43,097 bases of DNA from Lentzea indica (lineage in GTDB: Bacteria > Actinomycetota > Actinomycetes > Mycobacteriales > Pseudonocardiaceae), in NCBI RefSeq assembly GCF_012184385.1, contig NZ_VSRL01000055.1:1-43097 (forward strand). Direction: 5' to 3'. Of the stretch, positions 16,906 through 27,238 are shown piece after piece. Below the pieces are notes generated by a model, which was not told where the DNA came from, made no database searches, and saw only the letters and a program-made list of their open reading frames with translations. The position numbers and the translations under genes were made by a program. Each line of letters opens with the position of its first letter. The first letter of the stretch is position 1.

Positions 16906-17997
16906 CAGCTGACCGCAGGCAGCCGCGATCTCCTGTCCACGCGTGTCCCGCACAGTGCACTCGACACCCTGCTCCCGGACCCGCCGCACGAACTCCCGCT
17001 CCACCGGCTTCGGCGACGCGTCCCACTTCGACCCCGGAGTCGGGTTCAACGGAATCAGGTTCACGTGCACCAGCTGCCCGAGGTGCTTGCGCAGCTTCTT
17101 GCCGAGCAGGTCCGCTCGCCAGCCCTGGTCGTTGATGTCGCGGATCAACGCGTACTCGATCGACACCCGCCGCCCGGTCTGGTCCGCGTACGCACGCGCG
17201 GCCTCCAGCACCTCCGAGACCTTCCACCGCGTGTTGACCGGCACCAGCGTGTCGCGCAGCTCGTCGTCCGGCGTGTGCAGCGACACCGCGAGCCGCACCT
17301 GCAGCTTCTCCTCGGTCAGCTTGCGGATCGCCGGCACGAGCCCGACCGTCGACACGGTGACCGTGCGCTGCGAGATGCCCAGACCGTCCGGCGCCGGAGC
17401 CGTGATGCGGTGCACGGCCTCGATCACGCGCTTGTAGTTCGCGAGCGGTTCGCCCATGCCCATGAAGACGATGTTCGACAGGCGGCCGGGACCGCCGGGC
17501 AGTTCGCCGTCGCGCATCGCCGCGGCACCCAGCCGCACCTGGTCCACGATCTCCGCGGTCGACAGGTTGCGCTGCAGGCCGCCCTGGCCGGTCGCGCAGA
17601 ACGGGCAGGCCATGCCGCAGCCGGCCTGCGACGAGATGCACAGCGTCGCGCGGTCCGGGTAGCGCATCAGCACGGACTCGATGAGCGTGCCGTCGTGCGC
17701 GCGCAGGAGCGTCTTCGCGGTCGCTCCCTCGTCGGCCGTGACCTTGCGCACCACCGTGAACAGCGGCGGCATCAGGTCCGACACGAGCTTGTCGCGCGTG
17801 GCGGCCGGGATGTCGGTCATCTCGGCGGGATCGACGGTCAGGCGGCTGAAGTAGTGGTTCGACAGCTGCTTGGCGCGGAACGGCTTCTCGCCGAGGGCGG
17901 CAACGGCCTCAGCGCGCTGAGCAGGCGTGAGGTCGACCAGGTGGCGCGGCGGCAGGCCGCGCTTGGGCGCGTCGAAGACAAGGGGAAGCGAGGTCAT
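16891..17997 (-). CDS. rlmN: 23S rRNA (A2503-C2) / tRNA (A37-C2) methyltransferase RlmN
   Basis: Radical-SAM enzyme that methylates C2 of adenosine in 23S rRNA and some tRNAs, 368 aa. The cluster motif CGMACPFC gives C127, C131 and C134. The C-terminal catalytic cysteine is about C361 in AAACGQLA. The N-terminal RNA-binding region has [14 protein letters not shown] 17995-17997. It corresponds to Rv2879c in mycobacterial gene order. The last codons are duplicated at the end of vapC. Confidence 0.96.
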   Translation of the reverse strand: MTSLPLVFDAPKRGLPPRHLVDLTPAQRAEAVAALGEKPFRAKQLSNHYFSRLTVDPAEMTDIPAATRDKLVSDLMPPLFTVVRKVTADEGATAKTLLRAHDGTLIESVLMRYPDRATLCISSQAGCGMACPFCATGQGGLQRNLSTAEIVDQVRLGAAAMRDGELPGGPGRLSNIVFMGMGEPLANYKRVIEAVHRITAPAPDGLGISQRTVTVSTVGLVPAIRKLTEEKLQVRLAVSLHTPDDELRDTLVPVNTRWKVSEVLEAARAYADQTGRRVSIEYALIRDINDQGWRADLLGKKLRKHLGQLVHVNLIPLNPTPGSKWDASPKPVEREFVRRVREQGVECTVRDTRGQEIAAACGQLAAEG

Positions 17998-18056
17998 AGC
18001 ACATCTAGTGTCCCATGAACTTCACCTCCACAAGACCGTTGCATCGCGATAGCTTC

Positions 18057-18066
18057 CGATATATCG
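18057..18066. promoter_or_regulatory. Palindrome upstream of padR
   Basis: A perfect 10-bp AT-centred palindrome, CGATATATCG, lies 8 bases before the padR start in the 77-base divergent gap with rlmN. It is AT-rich against a GC-rich background and is a plausible autoregulatory site; a −10 element role is also possible. Confidence 0.4.
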
Positions 18067-18074
18067 TTAGCGAC

Positions 18075-18578
18075 ATGATGATGAGACCACACCACAGGAA
18101 CCACTTGCACAGGCATCGCCACGGACCCTTCGGGGGCGGTGGCAGGGGCGGCCGCCAGAGGCGCGGCAACGTCCGGGCGGCGGTTCTGTCCTTGCTGACA
18201 GAACGGTCGATGCACGGCTACGAAATCATTCAGGAGATCGCCAGGCGCACCGGCGGCGCGTGGAGCCCGAGCCCCGGCTCGGTCTACCCGACGCTGCAGA
18301 TGCTCGCCGACGAAGGCCTCATCTCCGCGGAGGAAGAAGGAGGCAAGAAGCTGTTCACGCTCACCGACCACGGCAGGACGGAGCACACGGCCCCGCCCTG
18401 GCGCGACATCAACATCCAGCTCGACCCCGTCGACGGCGAACTGCGGTCGGCGATCCGGCTGCTCGGCAGCGCGATGGAGCAGATCTCCCACGCGGGCACG
18501 CCCGAGCAGAAGACCCGCGCGGTCGAGCTCTACAACGAGCTGCGGCGCAAGCTCTACGCCATCCTCGCCGAGGAGTGA
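18075..18578 (+). CDS. PadR family transcriptional regulator with His-rich N-terminus
   Basis: A 167-aa regulator. After a histidine/arginine/glycine-rich tail of about 30 residues (eight histidines) comes the PadR winged helix: VRAAVLSLLTERSMHGYEI, SPSPGSVYPTLQML and KLFTLTDHGR. A C-terminal helical segment follows. I chose ATG 18075, giving MMMRPHH; the frame opens at 18015 but runs through the promoter region. The His-rich tail might bind metal. Its stop is one base from the convergent reductase stop. Confidence 0.9.
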   Translation: MMMRPHHRNHLHRHRHGPFGGGGRGGRQRRGNVRAAVLSLLTERSMHGYEIIQEIARRTGGAWSPSPGSVYPTLQMLADEGLISAEEEGGKKLFTLTDHGRTEHTAPPWRDINIQLDPVDGELRSAIRLLGSAMEQISHAGTPEQKTRAVELYNELRRKLYAILAEE

Positions 18579-18579
18579 C

Positions 18580-19554
18580 CTACCACCGGTCGTGCACGTG
18601 CGGCCGGATCAGCTCGTCGTACACCGCCGCGACGGCCTTCTCGTCGACGGGCTGCAGATCAGCGGCCTGTGAGTTGGCCAGCGCCTGCTCCACGTTGCGC
18701 GCACCGGGGATCACTACCGTGACACCGGGCTGGTCGATGATCCACCGCAGCGCGAACTGCGCCATCGTGGCGTTGTCGGGAACGAGGGGCCTGAGGCGTT
18801 CCACCGCCTCCAAGCCGACCTCGTAAGGGACCCCGGAGAAGGTCTCGCCGACGTCGAACGCCTCACCGTTGCGGTTGTAGTTGCGGTGATCGTCCGCACC
18901 GAAAGTCGTTGCCGCCGTGTACTTCCCGGTCAGCAACCCGGACGCGAGCGGCACCCGCGCGATGATCGCGACCCCCGCCTCTTGCGCCGCGGGGAGCACC
19001 TCCTCGAGAGGCTTCAGCCGGAACGCGTTCAGGATGATCTGCACGCTGGCCACGTGCGGACGCCTGATCGCCGCCAGCGCCTCCTCGACCTTCTCCACCG
19101 ACACGCCATAAGCAGCGATCCGTTGCTGCTCAACCATTTCGTCCAAGGTGTCGAACACCTCGTCGCGGTCGTACACCGGCGTGGGCGGACAGTGCAGCTG
19201 CACCAGATCCAACGTGTCGACCCCGAGATTGCGGCGGCTGCGGTCGTTCCACGCGAGGAAGTTCTCCCGGTTGTACCCCTCCGTGGTCTGTGCCGGCAGC
19301 CGCCGGCCCATCTTGGTGGCAACGAAGACGTCGTCGTTGCGCTCCTTCAGGAACCGGCCGACGAGGGTCTCGCTGCGGCCGTCGCCGTACACGTCAGCGG
19401 TGTCGAAGAAGTCGACTCCCGTGTCGGCGGCGGCGTGCAGCAGCGCGAGCGCCTCGCTCTCGTCCACCTCGCCCCAGTCCGCGCCGAGCTGCCAGCAGCC
19501 CAGCCCCACGACGCCGACCTGGCGGTCCAACCTGCCTGCGATTCGCTTCTCCAC
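18580..19554 (-). CDS. Aldo/keto reductase
   Basis: NADPH-dependent oxidoreductase of the AKR superfamily, 324 aa. The catalytic tetrad is visible: D51, Y56 (DTADVYG), K81 (VATKMG) and H121 (VQLHCPP). The NADPH-binding C-terminal part has IPGARN near residue 280. GTG 19552-19554 is the start. It lies 10 bases past the acetyltransferase stop, so it may be transcribed with the methyltransferase-acetyltransferase pair upstream. Substrate not predictable. Confidence 0.94.
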   Translation of the reverse strand: MEKRIAGRLDRQVGVVGLGCWQLGADWGEVDESEALALLHAAADTGVDFFDTADVYGDGRSETLVGRFLKERNDDVFVATKMGRRLPAQTTEGYNRENFLAWNDRSRRNLGVDTLDLVQLHCPPTPVYDRDEVFDTLDEMVEQQRIAAYGVSVEKVEEALAAIRRPHVASVQIILNAFRLKPLEEVLPAAQEAGVAIIARVPLASGLLTGKYTAATTFGADDHRNYNRNGEAFDVGETFSGVPYEVGLEAVERLRPLVPDNATMAQFALRWIIDQPGVTVVIPGARNVEQALANSQAADLQPVDEKAVAAVYDELIRPHVHDRW

Positions 19555-19564
19555 GAACCAGAGC

Positions 19565-20365
19565 CTAGCGACTGTAGGTCAGAGTGCGGGCATACGGCCG
19601 GAAGCCCAGATGCTGGTAGAACGTCTCCGCGGGATTGTCGTGGACCGGATACACGATCGCCTGATCGGCGCCCAACTCACGCAAAGCCCGCATCGCGCCA
19701 AAACAGACAGCCGCCCCCAATCCCATCCGGCGGAAATCCGGATGCGTGCCAACGGGTTCCAGCTCACCCACGCGATTCTGGTCGTCGAACCACATCAGGC
19801 AGTACGCCGCGAACCGTCCATCCGGCGCCTCCACCACCCAGTCGAGATCCGGGCGATAAGGCCAGGCCGCCATCACGTTGCGGTAGCTCTCCTCGGTGAC
19901 CCGCGACGGGTGCCAGACCCGTTGATGAACCTCAACCCGTCGCGCCAGATCGGCTTCCGTGATGGGACGGACCACAAATCCGTCCGGCAACGACACCGCG
20001 GGCAGGTCACGCAGGTCGTGCGTCATGAACACCTGGTACTGGCCGTCCTTCACCGCGTACCCCTGACGTTCCAGAGCGGCGATCAGGTGGTCCTCGGCGT
20101 CGAGGATCATCACCTCCCGGTCGGGGAAGCGCTTCAGCACCTCGTCGGCAACGTCCGCACAAGCCGGGTCGACCTGCAGGAAGAGGTCGGTGCCGCGCTG
20201 CTCCCATGCCCAGGCGACGACCTCGCCGTCGCGGTGCCACAGCTCGAACTGCCACTCCTGCTCGCGGCCGACGTGCTCGAACCGTTGCCACGCAAGGTCT
20301 CCGACGTGCCAGTTGGCGCGCAGGGACCACAGACGTTGCGTGAGACGTTGCATCTCACGGATCAC
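19565..20365 (-). CDS. GNAT family N-acetyltransferase
   Basis: A 266-aa protein with a C-terminal GNAT domain (acetyl-CoA loop RRMGLGAAV near 215-223, then the AETFYQHLGF motif). The N-terminal half looks like a degenerate second GNAT-like domain. The long open frame continues to 20611, but GTG 20363-20365 overlaps the methyltransferase stop (GTGA) and is the likely start; ATG 20351-20353 is an alternative. Substrate unknown. Confidence 0.88.
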   Translation of the reverse strand: MIREMQRLTQRLWSLRANWHVGDLAWQRFEHVGREQEWQFELWHRDGEVVAWAWEQRGTDLFLQVDPACADVADEVLKRFPDREVMILDAEDHLIAALERQGYAVKDGQYQVFMTHDLRDLPAVSLPDGFVVRPITEADLARRVEVHQRVWHPSRVTEESYRNVMAAWPYRPDLDWVVEAPDGRFAAYCLMWFDDQNRVGELEPVGTHPDFRRMGLGAAVCFGAMRALRELGADQAIVYPVHDNPAETFYQHLGFRPYARTLTYSR

Positions 20366-21105
20366 AAGATCAGCCCCTTCGGCTTGCGGCGCACGTGCAG
20401 CCGGTAGCCGACCGGGAAGCTGAGCCCGCCGACCGACGCGATCGCACGCTCGGCGACCTTGGCGGAGAACTCTATGCGCAGCACGGACTCCAGGTCTTCC
20501 CGATTTTCGAACCGCCACTCGGCGGTGATGCGGGTGAGCGAGAAACCGTTGTCCGCGAAGAACTTCTCGACCGCCGACGGGTCGTAGCGCGGTTCGTCGG
20601 CGCAAAGCCACGGCCCGTACGGCGAGGCGGCGCCGTCCAGATCCACAACGGCGAGCGCGCCGCCAGGGCGCAGCACGCGGTCCGCCTCGCGCAGGCCCGG
20701 CTCGCAGCCAGGACCGAAGAAGTAAGCGGTGCGGGCGTGCACGAGATCAGCGGAGCCGTCGTCGAGCGGCAGCCGTTGCGCGGGACCGGAAACAACGCGG
20801 ACGTTCGGCAGGGACGTCACTCGATTCTTGGCGCGCACCACGAGCGGCGGATGCGGTTCGACGCCGACGACCGAACGCGCGGACGAGGCGAAGATCGGCA
20901 GGTGGTAGCCGTCGCCGCAGCCGACGTCCACGACGTCCAAACCGTCAAACGGACATTCTTCGCTTATTGCCGTCCAAATCGCGCCGTGCACGTCCTGCGC
21001 GCGGTTCTCGACCTCGTAAACGTCAGGCCAATGCCAGATGTTCGGACTTGGCACGACATCTGCCGGACGCACCGCGTTCAATGCCGCCCGCACGAATCCC
21101 CTCAC
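20362..21105 (-). CDS. Class I SAM-dependent methyltransferase
   Basis: About 247 aa. SAM-binding motif I is VVDVGCGDGYHLPIF, an acidic ligand lies in VVGVEPH, and motif IV-like DLVHARTAYFFGPG and LRPGGALAVVDLDG follow. The start is uncertain: GTG 21103-21105 gives a compact protein; GTG 21130-21132 would add nine residues. The open frame to 21285 crosses the divergent VOC gene start and is rejected. Coupled to the acetyltransferase. It may modify a small molecule; nothing indicates which. Confidence 0.87.
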   Translation of the reverse strand: MRGFVRAALNAVRPADVVPSPNIWHWPDVYEVENRAQDVHGAIWTAISEECPFDGLDVVDVGCGDGYHLPIFASSARSVVGVEPHPPLVVRAKNRVTSLPNVRVVSGPAQRLPLDDGSADLVHARTAYFFGPGCEPGLREADRVLRPGGALAVVDLDGAASPYGPWLCADEPRYDPSAVEKFFADNGFSLTRITAEWRFENREDLESVLRIEFSAKVAERAIASVGGLSFPVGYRLHVRRKPKGLIL

Positions 21106-21199
21106 GAAGACACTGTAGGGCCTCGATTTCACGGTGACCGTACGAATTCGTCCAGCTACGGCGTAGCGTGACCGCATCTCTTCCCTGCAGGAGGCGGCA

Positions 21200-22017
21200 G
21201 TGTCGATCGCTCCCAACACGCCCCAGCTCGCACCGTTGCTCGCGGGAAGTCCGTGCTGGGTCGAGAGAGCGGTGGACGACCTCAAGGGCGCGATCGAGTT
21301 CTACACCGGCCTGTTCGGCTGGCACTACGCCGACGACGCCGGCTACACCGTGGCGATGGTCGACGGCGTCCCCGTCGCCGGACTGCCGCAGGGCGAACCG
21401 GAGCCGTGGCGGTTGTACCTGGTCACCCCGCACGCGCGGGCCACCGCGGAGAAAGCCTTCCACCTCGGCGGATCCGTGCTGCGCAACCCCGAGGACGCCG
21501 CCGACCACACGCAGAGCACGGTGATCGCCGACCCGAGCGGCGCCGTCGTCGGGTTCCGGCACGTGCCGCCGGACTGGCGGTTCGGCACTGGCGGGCACGG
21601 GGCCTACGCGTGGCCGAGCTGAACACCCGTGACGGCGCGGCGGCCGACGAGTTCTTCGGCGAGCTGTGCCACTACGACATCACGCAGATCGGCGACGGGC
21701 ATCGGCTGGACTACGCGTCGTGGTCCGTCGACGGCACCGAGGTGATCGGCCGCCAGAAGATGGGGCGCGAGTTTCCGTACGCGGAGCGTTCGCACTGGAT
21801 GGTGTACTTCAACGCCGCGCCCGAGATCGGCACCGACTCGGTGGCGTACCGGGTGCTGGAGCTCGGGGGCCGGGTGACCGTCGAGCCGTACGACACCCCG
21901 TTCGGACGCATCACCGTCGTCGAGGACCACGCGGGAATGGCCTTCTCGGTGATCGACCAGTCCCGCGTGATCGAGGCCGAGCCGCGTACCGAGGTGGACG
22001 ACCCGTACGACGACTAG
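21200..22017 (+). CDS. Two-domain VOC (glyoxalase/bleomycin-resistance fold) protein, frameshifted in this sequence
   Basis: The N-terminal VOC domain (GSPCWVERAV, FYTGLFGW) runs in frame from GTG 21200 with a strong AGGAGG site at about 21189. At 21611-21615 the frame breaks; the second VOC domain (AELNTRDGAAADEFF, VYFNA, GGRVTVEPYDTPFGR) continues in the next frame to 22015-22017. Adding one G at TGGCCGAG restores 272 aa, the normal length of two-domain proteins like mycobacterial Cfp30B. I treat the break as a base-calling loss. Function of this subgroup is not well defined. Tail to tail with cdsA. Confidence 0.85.
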
Positions 22018-22872
22018 CTACTGCACGAAGAGGTGCAGCAGCAGCCAGGATGCGACGGCGGACGGCAGCAGCGAATCCATCCGGTCCATCAGACCGCCGT
22101 GGCCGGGCAGCAGCGTGCCCATGTCCTTGATGCCGAGGTCGCGCTTGATCAGCGACTCGACCAGGTCGCCCGCGGTGGCCGTGACGACGAGCGCGGCACC
22201 GAAGAGCACGCCCTGCCACCACTGGCCGTCGAGCAGTGTCGTGAGCGTGATCGCACCGCCGACCATGCCGGCGACCAACGAACCCGCGAAGCCCTCCCAG
22301 GACTTCTTCGGGCTGATCGACGGCGCCATCGGGTGCTTGCCGAGGAAGACACCGGCCGCGTAGCCGCCGACGTCCGACAGCACGACCCCGATGAGGAACG
22401 CGAACGCGCGACCCGTGCCGTCCTCGGGGACGACCAGCATGGCCGCGAAAGACGCGAACACCGGGATGTACGCGATGGTGAACACGGACGCACTGAGGTC
22501 GCGCAGGTAGCCGTCCGAGCCGCCCCGGAACCGCCAGATCATGCACACCAGCACCGTGACCACGAACGCGGTCATCATGCCGGTGCGCTCCAGCGGCCAG
22601 GACAGCCAGATGATCGCCTGGCCGCCGATGAGCGCGGGCCACAGGGCGACGTTGATGCCGCCCTTGCGGAAGGCGTTCGCGAGCTCCCACGTCGACACCG
22701 CCGCGGCGGCAGCGACGATGCCGATGAAGGTTTGCCGGACGGTCAGCAGCGACAAGATGATCACCGCGCCGAGCCCGACGCCGACCAGGATCGCCGCCCG
22801 CAGGTCACGTCCCGCGCGCGACGGCTTCGACGCGGGCACGTCCGAGGGACTGCCTGCCACCGGTGCTCCCAT
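22018..22872 (-). CDS. cdsA: Phosphatidate cytidylyltransferase (CDP-diglyceride synthase)
   Basis: Makes CDP-diacylglycerol from phosphatidic acid and CTP in the membrane. About eight hydrophobic segments. The family signature is near the C-terminus: SLIKRDLGIKD then LPGHGGLMDRMD. ATG 22870-22872 has a GGAGG site about 5 bases upstream; the preceding GTG 22873-22875 is too close to that site. It follows frr at 70 bases, the standard pyrH-frr-cdsA order. Confidence 0.96.
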   Translation of the reverse strand: MGAPVAGSPSDVPASKPSRAGRDLRAAILVGVGLGAVIILSLLTVRQTFIGIVAAAAAVSTWELANAFRKGGINVALWPALIGGQAIIWLSWPLERTGMMTAFVVTVLVCMIWRFRGGSDGYLRDLSASVFTIAYIPVFASFAAMLVVPEDGTGRAFAFLIGVVLSDVGGYAAGVFLGKHPMAPSISPKKSWEGFAGSLVAGMVGGAITLTTLLDGQWWQGVLFGAALVVTATAGDLVESLIKRDLGIKDMGTLLPGHGGLMDRMDSLLPSAVASWLLLHLFVQ

Positions 22873-22942
22873 CACGACCTCCGCCCGGCCAGGGCAACTA
22901 CGTCGCCTGCGGCGACTCGGCCGGGCGAAACCATCAGGAACA

Positions 22943-23500
22943 TCAGACTTCGAGGAGCTCGGCTTCCTTGTGCTTCACGAGCTCGTCGACCTGCGCGGTG
23001 TACTTGTGGGTGAGAGCGTCAAGCTCCTTCTCACCACGAGCGCCGTCGTCCTCGCCGACCTCGCCGTCCTTGACGAGACGGTCGATCTCTTCCTTCGCCT
23101 TGCGGCGGACGCCGCGGACGGAGACGCGTGCGTCCTCGCCCTTCTGCTTGGCGACCTTCACCATGTCCCGGCGGCGCTCCTCGGAGAGCTGAGGGATGAC
23201 GACGCGGATGATGTTGCCGTCGTTGCCGGGGTTGACGCCCAGGTCGGAGTCCCTGATCGCCTTCTCGATCGCGTTCAGCTGAGTCGCGTCGTACGGCTTC
23301 ACGACCGCCATGCGCGCCTCAGGGACCGAGATGCTGGCCATCTGGTTCAGCGGCGTCGGCGAACCGTAGTAGTCGACGTGGATGCGGTTGAACATCGAGG
23401 GAGTCGCACGACCGGTTCGAACGGAGGCGAGGTTCTCCTTCGCCACCGAAACCGCCTTTTCCATCTTCTCCTCGGCGTCGAGGAGGGTCTCGTCGATCAC
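22943..23500 (-). CDS. frr: Ribosome recycling factor
   Basis: Splits post-termination ribosomes together with EF-G, 185 aa. Conserved [14 protein letters not shown] and [15 protein letters not shown] are present, with the coiled-coil C-terminus [16 protein letters not shown] 23498-23500. Lies 61 bases after pyrH. Confidence 0.97.
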   Translation of the reverse strand: MIDETLLDAEEKMEKAVSVAKENLASVRTGRATPSMFNRIHVDYYGSPTPLNQMASISVPEARMAVVKPYDATQLNAIEKAIRDSDLGVNPGNDGNIIRVVIPQLSEERRRDMVKVAKQKGEDARVSVRGVRRKAKEEIDRLVKDGEVGEDDGARGEKELDALTHKYTAQVDELVKHKEAELLEV

Positions 23501-23561
23501 GACTGCTCCTTGCTCTGCGTGTGCGTGCCCAAATCCCGGTCCTGGTCAGATCCCACCAGGT

Positions 23562-24308
23562 CTAGAAGGCCGGGCGGCCACCGGGGGTGCTGACCAGAGT
23601 GCCGATCTTCTCACCACGCACCGCGCGCGCGATGTTCCCCTCGGTGAGAAGGTTGAAGACCAGTATCGGCATGTTGTTGTCCATGCAGAGGCTGAAGGCC
23701 GTGGCATCGGCGACGTTGAGGCCGCGCTCCAGCACCTCGCGGTGGGTGATGTTGTCGAACATCAACGCGTCGTGGTCGATCTTGGGGTCGGCCGTGTAGA
23801 CGCCGTCGACGGCCTTCGCCATCAGGACGATCTCGCAGCCGATCTCCAGCGCGCGCTGGGCGGCGGTGGTGTCCGTGGAGAAGTACGGCAGGCCGGCGCC
23901 GCCACCGAAGATCACGACGCGGCCCTTGTCGAGGTGGCGCATCGCACGGCGGGGGATGTAGGACTCGGCGACCTGCGTCATCTGGATGGAGGTCTGCACG
24001 CGGGTGTCGATACCGTGCTCGCGCTCGAGGAAGTCCTGCAGCGCCAGGCAGTTCATGACCGTGCCGAGCATGCCCATGTAGTCGGCGCGCGACCGGTCCA
24101 TGCCGCGTTGCTGGAGCTCGGACCCGCGGAAGAAGTTGCCACCACCGATCACGACGGCGACCTGCACGCCGGACTCGTGGACGGCCGCGATCTGCCGGGC
24201 GACTGTCTGGACGACATCGGGATCAACGCCGACGCCACCGCCGCCGAACATCTCGCCACCGAGCTTGAGCATCACCCGGCTGTAGCCGTGGCTACCTTCT
24301 TCGCTCAC
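23562..24308 (-). CDS. pyrH: UMP kinase
   Basis: Phosphorylates UMP to UDP; hexameric amino-acid-kinase fold, allosterically controlled. The 248-aa product has [21 protein letters not shown], the long loop with [15 protein letters not shown] residues and a C-terminal [18 protein letters not shown] 24306-24308 with an AGGAGAGG site is the correct start; the frame runs 39 codons further upstream without support. Confidence 0.96.
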   Translation of the reverse strand: MSEEGSHGYSRVMLKLGGEMFGGGGVGVDPDVVQTVARQIAAVHESGVQVAVVIGGGNFFRGSELQQRGMDRSRADYMGMLGTVMNCLALQDFLEREHGIDTRVQTSIQMTQVAESYIPRRAMRHLDKGRVVIFGGGAGLPYFSTDTTAAQRALEIGCEIVLMAKAVDGVYTADPKIDHDALMFDNITHREVLERGLNVADATAFSLCMDNNMPILVFNLLTEGNIARAVRGEKIGTLVSTPGGRPAF

Positions 24309-24427
24309 AGGTCCTCTCCTCGCGCCTTTGGGAGCCTGGGGTGTGGGGTGTCCCCACAGGATTCTCTGAACGACGAGCCCGCGCATCCCGCGAACGCACC
24401 TCGCCAGAGTGAAGCGTCTGGACATGC

Positions 24428-24465
24428 TGAGGGCGGGGTCGCATGTCGCCGCAACCCCGCCCTCA
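24428..24465 (-). terminator. Hairpin downstream of tsf
   Basis: A perfect 12-bp GC-rich stem (24428-24439 with 24454-24465) with a 14-base loop starts 6 bases past the tsf stop. There is no T tract. It may attenuate read-through into pyrH; a second small hairpin (24342-24358) sits closer to pyrH. Confidence 0.6.
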
Positions 24466-24471
24466 CTGCAA

Positions 24472-25287
24472 TCAGCTCTGGCCGACCTCGAACCGAGCGA
24501 AACGGGTCACCGTCACGCCGGCCTCGTCCAGAAGAGCCTTGACCGTCTTCTTGCTGTCCGTCACGGAAGCCTGCTCGAGGAGCACGACGTCCTTGAAGAA
24601 GCCGTTGACGCGACCCTCGACGATCTTGGGCAGCGCGCCTTCCGGCTTGCCCTCCTCGCGAGCGGTCTCCTCGGCGATGCGGCGCTCGTTCGCGACGAGC
24701 TCCTCCGGGACGTCCTCACGCGTGACGTACTTCGGGCGCATGGCGGCGATCTGCATCGCGGCACCCTTGGCGGCCTCGGCGTTGTCACCGGTGTACTCGA
24801 CCAGCACGCCGACGGCGGGCGGCAGGTCAGCGGCACGCTTGTGCAGGTAGACCGAGACGGTGCCGTCGAAGTCGACGGCCTTGGCCAGCTCGAGCTTCTC
24901 GCCGATCTTGGCGGAGAACTCCTGGACCAGCGCGTCCACGGTCTTGCCGTCGACCTCGACGGCCTTGAGGGCCTCGACGTCGGCGACCTTGTTGGCCTTG
25001 GCGATCGCGACGATGTCGTCGGCCAGGGCGATGAAGTCGGCGTTCTTGGCCACGAAGTCGGTCTCGCAGCGCAGCTCGACCATCGCGCCGTCCTTGACGA
25101 CGACGAGGCCGTTGGACGTGGTGCGCTCGGCGCGCTTGCCAACGTCCTTGGCGCCCTTGATGCGCAGGATCTCGACGGCCTTGTCGAAGTCGCCGTCAGC
25201 CTCGTCCAGCGCCTTCTTGCAGTCCATCATGCCGGCGGCGGTCAGCTCGCGGAGCTTCTTGACGTCCGCGGTGGTGTAGTTCGCCAT
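24472..25287 (-). CDS. tsf: Elongation factor Ts
   Basis: Nucleotide exchange factor for EF-Tu, 271 aa. The N-terminal domain has the signature [16 protein letters not shown]; the core has [16 protein letters not shown] sequence. ATG 25285-25287. Follows rpsB in the usual order, separated by a strong hairpin. Confidence 0.97.
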   Translation of the reverse strand: MANYTTADVKKLRELTAAGMMDCKKALDEADGDFDKAVEILRIKGAKDVGKRAERTTSNGLVVVKDGAMVELRCETDFVAKNADFIALADDIVAIAKANKVADVEALKAVEVDGKTVDALVQEFSAKIGEKLELAKAVDFDGTVSVYLHKRAADLPPAVGVLVEYTGDNAEAAKGAAMQIAAMRPKYVTREDVPEELVANERRIAEETAREEGKPEGALPKIVEGRVNGFFKDVVLLEQASVTDSKKTVKALLDEAGVTVTRFARFEVGQS

Positions 25288-25318
25288 CGTTTTCCTTCTG
25301 CGATGTACGCGCTTGAGT

Positions 25319-25352
25319 CACGCGGCGCCCGCTGGTGTGCGGGCGCCGCGTG
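25319..25352 (-). terminator. rpsB-tsf intercistronic hairpin
   Basis: A perfect 14-bp GC-rich stem (25319-25332 with 25339-25352) and 6-base loop lie 7 bases past the restored rpsB stop. No T tract follows. It probably sets the ratio of S2 to EF-Ts by partial termination or 3'-end protection. Confidence 0.7.
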
Positions 25353-25359
25353 GGGGAAA

Positions 25360-26180
<821 letters not shown>

Positions 26181-26539
26181 GGCCGGTTCGCACCTCATCT
26201 GTCGGACGCACGTTTGCGCGTCGGTTCGGTTGACGCCTCAGGCCGGGTCGGCCCTCAGCCCTGGTGCCGTAGCCGCCGTCCGCACCCACGGAGGATCTCT
26301 CCACCATCAGGACCGTCGGACGTCGTGACTCGACCCTGCTGAGATCAGCTGGCCGGATCTGCGTTGGCACGCGAAGTCGTCCCGCACAGACGGGACGCGC
26401 CCAACAGTCTACGCCCCAACCCCGACAAACTTCGAATCGCCCCGAGCCCGCAAGGGGTAGTTGTCCACAACCGGCGAGTAATCCACAGTTCCGCGATCAC
26501 CGCTGGTCCCCAGGGTGCGATCTGACCGACCGTTGACCC
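26181..26539. other. Divergent rpsB / M23 intergenic region (359 bases)
   Basis: No gene here. It holds the rpsB leader, including a 7-bp hairpin (26378-26384 with 26391-26397), and two DnaA-box-like 9-mers near 26461-26488. No clear promoter hexamers stood out; an AGTCTA at 26405-26410 reads as TAGACT toward rpsB but lacks a matching −35. Confidence 0.5.
26461..26487. promoter_or_regulatory. Two DnaA-box-like sequences
   Basis: TTGTCCACA at 26461-26469 matches the actinobacterial DnaA box exactly. AATCCACA at 26480-26487, with the preceding base, is one mismatch from TTATCCACA. They lie in the rpsB/M23 intergenic region. Binding is inferred from the consensus. Confidence 0.5.
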
Positions 26540-27019
26540 ATGCCCCTCCTCCCCGCCGCCCTGGTCCTCTCGGCCCTTCTGGCTCCCTCTCCCGCCCACT
26601 TCACGTGGCCCCTGCCGCCGCCACATCCGGTGGTGCGCGCGTTCCAGGCGCCCGCTTCGCCGTTCGGGCCCGGCCACCGGGGCGTGGACCTGTCCGCTCC
26701 CGCCGGCACCGCTGTTCTGGCTGCTGGGGACGGGGTGGTCGTGTACGCCGGTGCTGTCGCGGCCCGGACGCTGGTGTCCCTGGAGCACCGCGGTGGGCTG
26801 CGGACGACCTACGAACCAGTTGCGCCGGCCGTCGTAGCCGGACGTTCGGTGCGTCGCGGGGAGGTCATCGGTCACCTGCAGGAGGGGCATTGCCCGTCGC
26901 CGTGCCTGCACTGGGGTGCCCGGCGCGGCCACGAGTACCTCGACCCGTTGCGGCTGGTGTCGACAGGCCGGGTGCGATTGCTGCCGTTGAACGCCTCGGC
27001 ACCTCCCAGAGGCGGCTAG
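26540..27019 (+). CDS. M23 family metallopeptidase-like secreted protein
   Basis: A 159-aa protein with a short hydrophobic N-terminus (signal peptide likely, few basic residues) and a single LytM-type domain. The zinc ligands H46 and D50 are in GHRGVDLSAPAG. The C-terminal motif that is normally HxH reads CLHWG, keeping the zinc histidine (H124) but with Cys122 in place of the catalytic histidine. It matches the position of Rv2891 next to rpsB. Its activity on cell wall peptides is therefore uncertain. The start ATG lacks a ribosome site and may be leaderless. Confidence 0.85.
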   Translation: MPLLPAALVLSALLAPSPAHFTWPLPPPHPVVRAFQAPASPFGPGHRGVDLSAPAGTAVLAAGDGVVVYAGAVAARTLVSLEHRGGLRTTYEPVAPAVVAGRSVRRGEVIGHLQEGHCPSPCLHWGARRGHEYLDPLRLVSTGRVRLLPLNASAPPRGG

Positions 27020-27198
27020 CCGGCAGACCTCGCGGCTCCGTGCATGAGCACTCGGCGTACTTGGAGCAACTCCAAGGGCCACCCGTTCGAGTGAATTAGC
27101 CCTGGCAAGCGACGAAAAGAGGTGGGAAGCCCAGGTTCTGGAGGCTCGGAGGCCTCGTCAGCACCCCGCGGCAGCGCGGCGGTACGGCCGTGCGGCAG

Positions 27199-27214
27199 CC
27201 CGGCACTCGCCGGG
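27199..27214 (-). terminator. Small hairpin downstream of whiG
   Basis: A 6-bp GC stem (27199-27204 with 27209-27214) with a 4-base loop lies 24 bases beyond the whiG stop. It is weak and has no T tract. The rest of the 219-base gap 27020-27238 shows nothing I recognise. Confidence 0.35.
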
Positions 27215-27238
27215 TTGCGGGTGGTGATCCGGGCTCGG

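Noticed and set aside
20365..20611. Longer acetyltransferase start at 20611
   Set aside because: It would lie antisense-like across the methyltransferase, and GTG 20365 forms a clean GTGA overlap.
19565..22017. Small biosynthetic gene cluster (reductase, acetyltransferase, methyltransferase, VOC protein)
   Set aside because: No core biosynthetic enzyme, and the genes are on both strands with only one coupled pair.
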